Origin: Candidatus Tepidiaquacellales bacterium OLB4/UTCHB1
GTDB taxonomy: Bacteria > Bacteroidota > Ignavibacteria > Tepidaquicellales > Tepidaquicellaceae
Assembly: GCA_002050165.1 (NCBI GenBank)
Contig: MWSW01000018.1
Span: 179,374-243,373 of the forward strand
Length of the DNA stretch: 64,000 bases
Direction of reading: 5' to 3'
Numbering within the stretch: the stretch's first letter is position 1; each line of letters opens with the position of its first letter. Of the stretch, positions 57,140 to 64,000 are shown piece by piece. Below the pieces are notes generated by a model, which ran no database searches, was not told the origin of the DNA, and saw only the letters and a list, made by a program, of their open reading frames with translations. The translations under genes and the position numbers were made by a program.

Positions 57140-58080
57140 CGACAAATTATAGCGGTAAATGTATCGTTTACGGTGGTGGTGGCTTCATCGGGTCTAATCT
57201 CACAGGGTTGTTACTTGAGAGAGGGTATGAAGTATGCGTGTTCGATAAACTAAATTTTTCAAAAAAAAATATTGAAGAATATCTGGATAGAATAAAAATA
57301 ATTGAAGGTGATTTTTATAACGAAGCGGATTTGAAAAATTCACTTGCAGGCGCTGATTTTGTCTTTCACCTTGTCAGTTCTACAATACCTGCAACGTCTA
57401 ACAGGAATCCGGTTTACGATGCAGAAACAAATTTAATATCGACACTTCATCTTTTGGAAGAATGTGTTTTACAGAAAGTGAAAAAAGTAATTTTTATTTC
57501 ATCCGGTGGAACCGTTTACGGAAATCCGGAAACAGTGCCCGTTAAAGAATCGCAATACGGTCATCCGATTTGCTCTTATGGCATAATAAAGAAAACAATT
57601 GAAGATTACTTTTTCATGTATAATAAGTTATACGGATTGAACTATAATGTCTTCCGGCTATCAAATCCGTACGGATTAAAACAGAGTCCGCACTTTGCAC
57701 AAGGCGCAGTAGCAGTATTTTTATATAAAGCTATAAAAGGCATCCCGATTGAAATCTGGGGCGATGGTAGCGTTGTACGGGATTACATTTATATATCTGA
57801 TGTTGTTGAAATCCTTGCAGATTCCCTAACTAAAGATTTTAATGAAAAAGTCTTTAACCTTAGTTCAGGAAAAGGTTTAAACCTTAACGAGTTAATAGAG
57901 AAAATTTCAGGTGTACTGAAATTCAAGCCGGATGTTCGTTATTCACCTTCCCGTAACGTTGATTTAAAAGTGAATATTCTCGACAATTCTTTAGTAAGGG
58001 AGCGATTTAAAAAAGTACCCTTAGTTTCAATTGAAGAAGGATTAAAACTAACTGCAGAATTTTTAAAAAAAATTGACTGA
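57136..58080 (+). CDS. NAD-dependent epimerase/dehydratase (UDP-glucose 4-epimerase-like)
   Basis: A 314-residue extended SDR with YGGGGFIGSNL (GxxGxxG), SSGGTVYG holding the catalytic Ser, and SYGIIKK with the YxxxK pair. The C-terminal half has NPYGLKQ and SVVRDYIYISDVVE. It probably epimerises a nucleotide sugar for the glycosyltransferase neighbours. Its start overlaps the upstream stop by four nt (ATGA). Confidence 0.9.
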   Translation: MTTNYSGKCIVYGGGGFIGSNLTGLLLERGYEVCVFDKLNFSKKNIEEYLDRIKIIEGDFYNEADLKNSLAGADFVFHLVSSTIPATSNRNPVYDAETNLISTLHLLEECVLQKVKKVIFISSGGTVYGNPETVPVKESQYGHPICSYGIIKKTIEDYFFMYNKLYGLNYNVFRLSNPYGLKQSPHFAQGAVAVFLYKAIKGIPIEIWGDGSVVRDYIYISDVVEILADSLTKDFNEKVFNLSSGKGLNLNELIEKISGVLKFKPDVRYSPSRNVDLKVNILDNSLVRERFKKVPLVSIEEGLKLTAEFLKKID

Positions 58081-58801
58081 TAATTCAAATATAAGTCTGA
58101 CAGCTTTTTTCCCCGCTTATTATGACGAAGGTAATATTGGCAAAGTAGTTCATCAATGTGTGAAAGTTATGGAGGAGATGAAACTCAGGGATTACGAAAT
58201 CATTATTATCGAAGATGGCAGCCCTGATAAAACCGCTGAAGTTGCGGATGAACTGGCTTTGCAGTATGAAAAAGTCCGGGTAATACACCATGAAAAAAAT
58301 TTAGGATATGGCGCTACGCTTAAAGATGGTTTCCTAAACGCAAAAATGGAGTATGTTTTTTATTCCGATGGCGATAATCAGTTCGATTTAAGTGAACTTA
58401 AAAAGTTCGTAGCTTTGCTGCCATATACAGATATTGTTGTAGGCTACAGGCGCGACAAGAAATATTCGCTGTACAGAAAATTCACTTCGCTGTGTTACAA
58501 TTATTTTCTCCGGCTGTTGTTCAATATTCACTATTGGGATATAGACTGCGCGTTTAAACTTTTTAAACGTGATTTGTTTGATAAGATTGATATAGTATCT
58601 GTGGATGCTTTTATTGATGCGGAAATAATGTTGAAAGCAAAGTTAGCCGGGTATTCTGTAACTGAAATGGGCGTTAAACATTTACCCCGACTTGACGGAA
58701 TTTCAACGGGAGCCAGACCATCAGTAATTTTCAGGACAATTAAAGAAGTTTTGGATTACCGGAAAGAATATATCAGGGAAATGTCAAAAAAAGTGACATA
58801 A
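58073..58801 (+). CDS. GT2 glycosyltransferase, polyprenyl-phosphate glycosyltransferase-like
   Basis: A 242-residue GT2 enzyme: AFFPAYYDEGNIGKVV, EDGSPDKT, HHEKNLGYGATLKDG, YSDGDNQFD as the catalytic DxD site and DIDCAFKLFKRDLF in the C-terminal half. This resembles DPM-like enzymes that load polyprenyl phosphate. TTG start at 58073 overlapping the epimerase end by eight nt. It likely supplies the lipid-linked donor for the GT39-like membrane enzyme two genes upstream. Confidence 0.88.
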   Translation: MTDNSNISLTAFFPAYYDEGNIGKVVHQCVKVMEEMKLRDYEIIIIEDGSPDKTAEVADELALQYEKVRVIHHEKNLGYGATLKDGFLNAKMEYVFYSDGDNQFDLSELKKFVALLPYTDIVVGYRRDKKYSLYRKFTSLCYNYFLRLLFNIHYWDIDCAFKLFKRDLFDKIDIVSVDAFIDAEIMLKAKLAGYSVTEMGVKHLPRLDGISTGARPSVIFRTIKEVLDYRKEYIREMSKKVT

Positions 58802-58928
58802 AATTTTCCGTTTTATAATACAATTCTCTCCGTTAAAATAATAAAATCGTAGAGATACAATCATAGTATTGCGGAGACCTTTTAAGAGATTTGTCCTCAC
58901 AATTACAAAGTCAAAAGCTGTACGAAGA

Positions 58929-59303
58929 TTAATTTTTAATTACTTTGTAACCGACTTCAGTGATAGCATTCTCTATATCTTCAGCGCTTAAAGCACCTTC
59001 AACGTACTCAACTTTAACAATCTTTTTTTCGTGATCGGCTTTTACATTTTTCATGCCGTTAAGAGCCATCACACTTTTTTCGATTGTTTTCTCGCAACCG
59101 GTACAAGTCATACCCTCACACTTTATCTCCATATTAACCAGTTTTAAATTCTGTTTATCCTCATCAACATTATTAACTCCGGAAGAAGGTTCTCCGGTTG
59201 ATTTATTATTATCGGTTGCAGTTTCCGATTGTTCCTGCCCGCAGCCAGCAATAAAAAATGTCGTGATTAGAATTATCCCGATTATATTTAATGTTTTCTT
59301 CAT
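58929..59303 (-). CDS. lipoprotein with a heavy-metal-associated (HMA) domain
   Basis: A 124-residue protein with a lipoprotein signal (IILITTFFIAGC, lipidated Cys21), a charged linker (22-53) and a C-terminal HMA domain with GMTCTGCEKTIE (Cys67 and Cys70). It ends with ITEVGYKVIKN. HMA domains bind Cu(I), Hg(II), Zn(II) or similar. Anchoring on the outer face of the inner membrane or in the outer membrane is inferred. It lies 49 nt after a second HMA gene that resembles it. No P-type ATPase is adjacent. Confidence 0.88.
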   Translation of the reverse strand: MKKTLNIIGIILITTFFIAGCGQEQSETATDNNKSTGEPSSGVNNVDEDKQNLKLVNMEIKCEGMTCTGCEKTIEKSVMALNGMKNVKADHEKKIVKVEYVEGALSAEDIENAITEVGYKVIKN

Positions 59304-59352
59304 TTCGTATGTATTTTTTTTGTTCCTGGATTATTGATTAAAAAATTCCGGG

Positions 59353-59676
59353 TTAGTTGTCTCTCACTTTATACCCCGAATCGTTAATTGTCTTTTCAAG
59401 TTTGTCCTTTGTAACTTTCTTATTATCGAATTTAATTGTTACAGTTTTTTTCTTGTGGTTCGCTTTCACTTCTTTAACACCGTTCAATTTTAAGAGACGT
59501 TTTTCAACAGTACGTTCACAAGAGGTACAAGCCATTCCATCGCATTTAATTGTGATGATACGAAAATCGTCATCTTGTAAAATTAAAGAACGGGCTATTA
59601 AATGCGATGCATCTGTTGAAGTTGGTAACATAAAATTTGAAGTATATATAGCTAAAGCCAGAATTAAAATTTTCAT
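59353..59676 (-). CDS. exported heavy-metal-associated (HMA) domain protein
   Basis: A 107-residue protein with an N-terminal hydrophobic segment (KILILALAIYTSNF) and an HMA domain with CDGMACTSCERTVE (Cys50 and Cys53) ending in NDSGYKVRDN. It is clearly related to the adjacent HMA lipoprotein, so the pair probably arose by duplication. The ATG at 59676 puts the signal at the N-terminus; a frame-open extension to 59727 overlaps the methyltransferase gene and is rejected. Confidence 0.85.
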   Translation of the reverse strand: MKILILALAIYTSNFMLPTSTDASHLIARSLILQDDDFRIITIKCDGMACTSCERTVEKRLLKLNGVKEVKANHKKKTVTIKFDNKKVTKDKLEKTINDSGYKVRDN

Positions 59677-59686
59677 TACTCTTTTG

Positions 59687-60377
59687 TTAAATAGTTTTAA
59701 CAGCTTTAACGAAATATTGTCCGCCAAGCGGTATATAACTTAGTAAACCTTCAACCGGTCTTAAGAATTTCAATGCTGCAGGGAAATATAAAGTATATTT
59801 TTTCCGGTCAACTTTAAAATTGGCGGATTTAATAAGACTAACAGATTCTTTCATAGTTAACAGGATTGCATCCGCATCCCATTCACAATCTCTCACGATT
59901 TTTTGTGTTATCGGATTATAGGGATTGTGTTCAAAAATGTATATTACACCCCCCGGTCGTAAAAGTGAATTTATAGTTTCGATGGAAAGTTTCCGGAGTT
60001 CAGGTTCAATGTGATGAAAAACGCATGAAACAAAAATAAGGTCGAAACTATTGATATAGGTATTAACACTTTCACTATTCAAAGAGAAAAAATTCACGTC
60101 CGGATTTTCACCTTTTGCAATTTCAAGACTTTTAGTTGAAATATCACATCCGGAAATTTTTGATTCGGAGAAGAATTTTTTGAATTCTTTAATATTGCGA
60201 CCAATCCCGCAACCGAAATCAAGTATTGAGCCGGGGTCAAAGCCGATTGTTTTTTTTTACAATGTCAATTTTGTATTCCGCAAAATAAGAATTATCCTCA
60301 CCGAAAAATTTGAGATCTTCCTCGAGAGTTTTTTCGTATTCGTTCGCGTAATTATCGAAATCAACTTTTTGAACCAT
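59687..60377 (-). pseudogene. class I SAM-dependent methyltransferase interrupted at an A9 tract
   Basis: From the ATG at 60377 the frame reads MVQKVDFDNYANEYE and on to KIDIVKK, then hits a stop after an A9 run (T's at 60250-60258 on +). If one A is dropped, reading continues as TIGFDPGSILDFGCGIGRN (motif I), CDISTKSLEIA, DLIFVSCVFHHIEPE and LLRPGGVIYIFEH, giving a 229-residue class I methyltransferase. The downstream frame alone lacks motif I. It overlaps the folP end by 17 nt and ends ten nt before an HMA gene. It may be a homopolymer sequencing error, a real mutation, or expressed by slippage. Confidence 0.85.
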
Positions 60378-61287
60378 TATAAACTTTATTAAATTTTATT
60401 GCATCTATAACTCTCATTGCTCTTTTATTCTCCTTTACATCGTGAACCCGTATGACATTTGCGCCGTTCATTACCCCGAAGGTGTTAGCCGCGAATGTTC
60501 CCTCTAATCTGTTTTCAATTTTAACAGGATAAATTTTATCAATGAAGCTCTTTCTGGATACACCGAGAACAACAGGGTAGCCAAGGTCACGTATTTCCCT
60601 CAAATCATTAAGCAATTTCAGGTTGTGTTCAAGAGTCTTCCCGAATCCAATCCCAACATCAGTGAAAATTTGTTTAACTCCGTTAGATTCCGCAATATTA
60701 ATCGAGTCCTGCAAGTATTCTTTGACTTCATTCGTAACATCCTCGTACACCGGATTAACCTGCATATTTTTAGGTGAACCTTTTATGTGCATTAAAATAC
60801 ATGACGCATCATACCTTGATGTAACTTCAGCAATTTTTTCATCCGCTCTGAAGCCGGAAATATCGTTCACTATCTCAACCCCGGCGTTAAGTGCTTCATC
60901 TGCTACATTGCTTTTGTAAGTATCAATTGAAAGCGGAATATCGGTTAAATTTACCAGCTTTTCTATTACAGGAATCACGCGTTGTAACTCTTCGTCATCG
61001 GAAATTTTATCCGAACCGGGACGCGTTGATTCGCCGCCAATGTCCAAAAAATCCGCGCCGTCTTCAACCATTTGTTCAGCGTCTCTTAATATTTTATCAA
61101 TGTCAGGTTTGTTTTTGTAATATTTCCCCCCGTCTGAGAATGAATCCGGAGTGATATTAAGAACCCCCATAATAAACGTTCTCGATGATAAATCGTATGA
61201 GTGGTGTTTGAACTTGTACGTCATATTGAAATCCCGAAAGAGTTTAAGGGTATTGAGTTTAAAAGTATCAGGAGACATTTGCTCCAT
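60361..61287 (-). CDS. folP: dihydropteroate synthase
   Basis: A 308-residue TIM-barrel enzyme joining pABA to dihydropterin pyrophosphate; target of sulfonamides. Motifs: IMGVLNITPDSFSDGGKY, DIGGESTRPGS, ILMHIKGSPKNMQ, GIGFGKTLEHNLKLL and VLGVSRKSF. An N-terminal extension of about 35 residues precedes the family core; a downstream start (Met22) is possible. It overlaps metG by 20 nt and the methyltransferase by 17 nt. Confidence 0.96.
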   Translation of the reverse strand: MEQMSPDTFKLNTLKLFRDFNMTYKFKHHSYDLSSRTFIMGVLNITPDSFSDGGKYYKNKPDIDKILRDAEQMVEDGADFLDIGGESTRPGSDKISDDEELQRVIPVIEKLVNLTDIPLSIDTYKSNVADEALNAGVEIVNDISGFRADEKIAEVTSRYDASCILMHIKGSPKNMQVNPVYEDVTNEVKEYLQDSINIAESNGVKQIFTDVGIGFGKTLEHNLKLLNDLREIRDLGYPVVLGVSRKSFIDKIYPVKIENRLEGTFAANTFGVMNGANVIRVHDVKENKRAMRVIDAIKFNKVYNGSKS

Positions 61288-63250
61288 CAGTCATTCCACC
61301 GTCAACAGTTATTATTTTCAGTGATGAACCGTTTTTGGCTGCTAACAACATCCCCTGAGATTCGATACCCATTAATTTTGCTGATTTCAGATTATCGACA
61401 ATAACAACAATTTTCCCGATTAAATCTTCCGGGGAATAATGTTCTGCGATACCGGAAACAATTTGTTTTTCAATATTACCGGACTTAAGCTTTAATTTAT
61501 AGAGTTTCTTACTTTTGGGAACAGCTTCGCACGAAAGCACCTTAGCAGTCTTAAGTTTAACTTTTGAGAATTCGTCAATAGTTATTAACTGATTCTGTTC
61601 AGCAGATTCCGTCTGCTTCGGAAGCTCGAGTTGCGGGAATAAAATATGATTCTCCCCGAGCCTGTGTCCGGATTTTAAGACTTCTTCTCCAATTTTATCC
61701 CAAGTGAAAACCGACATATCCTTATTCAGAACATTTAAAATTTTATCGGATGTGAACGGTATAAACGGAGAGAATAAAATTCCGAGCGAATGAATAATCT
61801 GGATACAGTTATTTAATACTCCGGCGCATTTATCCTGATTGTTTTTGATAAGATTCCACGGTTCATTATCATTGAAATATTTGTTAGCCATTCTTGCGCA
61901 GTTCATCGTTTCAGTGAGAGCATCTTTAAACCGGAATTTCTCAAAGTGAGATGATATTAAATCTGCCGCTTTTTTTATTTCATCGAATATCTCATTTTGT
62001 GTCTCGTGGTGCTTTGCCGGAACAACATTATCGAATTTTGATTTTGTGAATACCACAACCCGGTTTACAAAGTTGCCGAGGATGGCGGCGAGCTCGTTAT
62101 TGTTTTTGTTCACGACGTCTTCCCAGTTGAATTCCGTATCTTTGTTCTCGGGCATATTTGAAGCAATTGCATACCTGATAATATCAGGCTCGTAAACCTT
62201 CAATACATCTTTTACAACACTGCCTATGCCTTTACTTTTGGAAAATTTTTCTCCACCCATATTCAAGAACTCATTTGCAGGGATATTGTCAACCAAAACG
62301 TAATCCCCGTGAGCCATTAACATAGCTGGAAAGATTATTGCATGAAAAATTACGTTATCCTTCCCGAGGAAATGAATAAGTTTGGTATCTGGTTGTTGCC
62401 AGTATTCTTTCCACTTATCGGGTTCACCGCGTTCAGTGAACAGATCTTTTGTGGCTGAAATGTACCCGACCGGAGCCTCAATCCAGACGTATATCACCTT
62501 GTCTTTGTATTTATCAATCGGAACTTTAATCCCCCAATCCAGATCGCGCGTTACTGCTCTATCCTGCAAACCCGTTTTGAACCAGCCCTTACAATAGTTG
62601 ATTACATTTGGTTTCCAGTTTTTCTTAGCCGAAAGCCATTGGTTTAAATCATCCTGATATTTGCTCAGCGGAAAGTACAATTGTTTTGAATCTTTGATGA
62701 CCGGAGTATCACCGGAAATTTTAGACTTCGGATTTATAAGTTGCAAAGGTGAGAGAGATGAACCGCAGTTTTCACATTGATCGCCACGTGCCTCTTCGTA
62801 TCCACACACTGGACAAGTTCCTTCAATAAACCTGTCAGCAAGAAATCTGTTCTCCTTTTCCGAAAAAAGTTGTTGATCGGTTTTTTCATATAAGATGCCT
62901 TTATCGTACAACACCTTGAAAAATTCCCGGGCTGTTTCAGTATGGCTTGGATTTGAAGTCCGTGAGTAAATATCAAAAGATATTCCTAAATCAGCGTACG
63001 ACTTTTTATTTGCCTCGTGATATTTATTTATAATCTCAGTTGGTGAAACACCTTCTTTTATTGCGGACATCTCGATTGCAGTACCATATTCATCTGAACC
63101 ACAAACATAAATAATGTCATCGCCATTCAATCGCCGGTATCTGACATAAATATCTGCCGGGAGTAAAGAGCCGGCAATGTGACCGAGGTGAGTATAGCCA
63201 TTGGCGTAAGTTAATGCAGATGTTACTATATACTTTTGTTTGGTTTTCAT
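61268..63250 (-). CDS. metG: methionyl-tRNA synthetase
   Basis: A 660-residue class I synthetase. The HIGH-type motif is THLGH, the KMSKS-type motif KFSKS, and the zinc domain has CPVCGYEEARGDQCENC. The C-terminal EMAP/Arc1p-like tRNA-binding domain (about 555-660) contains KVLSCEAVPKSKKLYKLKLKSG. The ATG at 63250 fits the family start; the frame is open 24 codons further upstream. It is the first gene of the operon continuing to folP. Confidence 0.96.
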   Translation of the reverse strand: MKTKQKYIVTSALTYANGYTHLGHIAGSLLPADIYVRYRRLNGDDIIYVCGSDEYGTAIEMSAIKEGVSPTEIINKYHEANKKSYADLGISFDIYSRTSNPSHTETAREFFKVLYDKGILYEKTDQQLFSEKENRFLADRFIEGTCPVCGYEEARGDQCENCGSSLSPLQLINPKSKISGDTPVIKDSKQLYFPLSKYQDDLNQWLSAKKNWKPNVINYCKGWFKTGLQDRAVTRDLDWGIKVPIDKYKDKVIYVWIEAPVGYISATKDLFTERGEPDKWKEYWQQPDTKLIHFLGKDNVIFHAIIFPAMLMAHGDYVLVDNIPANEFLNMGGEKFSKSKGIGSVVKDVLKVYEPDIIRYAIASNMPENKDTEFNWEDVVNKNNNELAAILGNFVNRVVVFTKSKFDNVVPAKHHETQNEIFDEIKKAADLISSHFEKFRFKDALTETMNCARMANKYFNDNEPWNLIKNNQDKCAGVLNNCIQIIHSLGILFSPFIPFTSDKILNVLNKDMSVFTWDKIGEEVLKSGHRLGENHILFPQLELPKQTESAEQNQLITIDEFSKVKLKTAKVLSCEAVPKSKKLYKLKLKSGNIEKQIVSGIAEHYSPEDLIGKIVVIVDNLKSAKLMGIESQGMLLAAKNGSSLKIITVDGGMTDGANVS

Positions 63251-63493
63251 AGAATGCAATATATTAATCTCAGAGGGGGGATTAAATGTAAGAACGTTTC
63301 TACAGGAAATGCAGTTAATCAAAATTCAGGATTTAATATTTACCGGTTTTTTGCTAGTATAAATATTGACATAATCTGAGAAAATAACTATCTTGTTCCA
63401 AATCTTTGTTTACTTTCTTTAACCTTTAATATCAAGCACAAAGATAAAAATCAGTTAAAATTTATTTCATTAAAATTAAATCACGGGGGTATT

Positions 63494-64000
63494 ATGAAGT
63501 ACATTTTTGCACTTTTTATCTTAATCTGCATTACACTTTTCAACTTAAGTCCTTTCGGTTTTAAAATACTTGCCGGTTTCGATCATGCGCAGGGTGGAAC
63601 ATTGGTGTTCGTTCCAAATGCAAATGAACTCGTGGCAGGTAACGGAGCATTTACAAGCCCAACTGCAACAACTCCGAGAACCTACCAATGGTTGATTCAC
63701 GAATCTCAGTTAACTGCATTGGTGGGAAAAAATTTAACTGCAATCACATACAGATTGCCTACTTCTGCAACCGGTCCTTGGCCTACAACTGATGTGACTT
63801 ATTCTGACTATGACATTTATCTTAGCGGATCGGTTTCTCCGGAGAATAGGAGTTTAGCATTTGCTCAAAATGTTGTAGGGACTCAAACCCAAGTACGGAG
63901 CGGTCAACTTTTTATACCTGCAAATTCATTTACATCCGGCGGAAACCCAAATGCATTCGGATTGGACATTACCTTTAATCAACCATGGCTTTATTCCGGC
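63494..64000 (+). CDS. exported protein, truncated by the window edge
   Basis: The frame opens at ATG 63494 after a GGGGG Shine-Dalgarno-like run (63485-63489) and stays open to the window end (169 codons, no stop). It begins MKYIFALFILICITLFNL, a signal peptide, and continues with beta-rich, Thr/Gly/Asn-rich sequence (for example NANELVAGNGAF, DYDIYLSGSVSPEN). No known domain is recognised in the visible part. The signal, composition and strong ribosome binding site resemble the type IX cargo gene at 35192, so a C-terminal sorting domain may follow outside the window. Confidence 0.8.
   Translation, partial: MKYIFALFILICITLFNLSPFGFKILAGFDHAQGGTLVFVPNANELVAGNGAFTSPTATTPRTYQWLIHESQLTALVGKNLTAITYRLPTSATGPWPTTDVTYSDYDIYLSGSVSPENRSLAFAQNVVGTQTQVRSGQLFIPANSFTSGGNPNAFGLDITFNQPWLYSG

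Overview
The window (about 64 kb, AT-rich, densely packed, one truncated gene at the right edge) looks like a chromosomal segment of a Bacteroidota/Chlorobi-group bacterium, most likely of the Ignavibacteria type. The reasons are a PorV-like outer-membrane protein, a secreted Asp-box protein ending in a type IX secretion sorting domain of the QNYPNPFNP type, an LptE-like lipoprotein, a DUF1460 protein, an ATP synthase operon without the beta and epsilon genes, many TTG/GTG starts with little Shine-Dalgarno sequence, and promoters of the form TTG-N20-TAnnTTTG. Species assignment is inference. No CRISPR array, insertion sequence, integrase or prophage gene was seen.

Left end (1-7.3 kb, + strand): the 3' end of 23S rRNA, 5S rRNA, a terminator, then tRNA-Arg(CCU) with its own promoter, directly followed by a tightly packed housekeeping run: pteridine-reductase-like SDR, LOG-family protein, yicC, gmk, rpoZ, coaBC, family 4 uracil-DNA glycosylase and dnaB. 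A GNAT gene (- strand) separates this from a second + strand run (7.9-12.3 kb): DUF1460 protein, plsY, an SDR, glycerate kinase and a glycerate/hydroxypyruvate dehydrogenase.

The core (12.3-34.7 kb, all - strand) begins, in transcription order, with maf, a UPF0104-type membrane protein and a phosphohexomutase. It continues into a Wzx/Wzy-type surface polysaccharide cluster: Wza-like OPX, Wzz-like PCP, Wzy, Wzx, a series of GT2/GT4 glycosyltransferases, a frameshifted methyltransferase, WecB, a WbaP-like initiating phosphoglycosyltransferase, a DPM-like GT2 and an unusual fusion of a GT2 to a degenerate phosphoglycosyltransferase. accA follows, and porV lies just beyond. No tyrosine autokinase accompanies the Wzz-like protein.

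The right half holds the 982-residue type IX cargo protein, tRNA-Glu(UUC), a metabolic operon (an unrecognised protein next to fumarylacetoacetase, an SRAP-family protein, murA, an acyl-CoA carboxylase beta subunit), the atpZ-I-B-E-F-H-A-G operon and rqcH. A - strand operon follows (sigma-54 activator, lptE, a processive GT2, a TPR protein), then a + strand operon for lipid-linked sugar transfer (GT39-like membrane protein, epimerase, DPM-like GT2). Last is a - strand run metG-folP-methyltransferase (frameshifted at an A9 tract)-HMA protein-HMA lipoprotein, and the start of another exported protein.

The most interesting points are the GT2/pseudo-phosphoglycosyltransferase fusion, the unrecognised fumarylacetoacetase neighbour, two methyltransferases each split by one frameshift, a tRNA-mRNA dicistron with an 8-nt gap, the rqcH start codon placed on the U-tract of a terminator, and a recurrent TTG-N20-TAnnTTTG promoter geometry.
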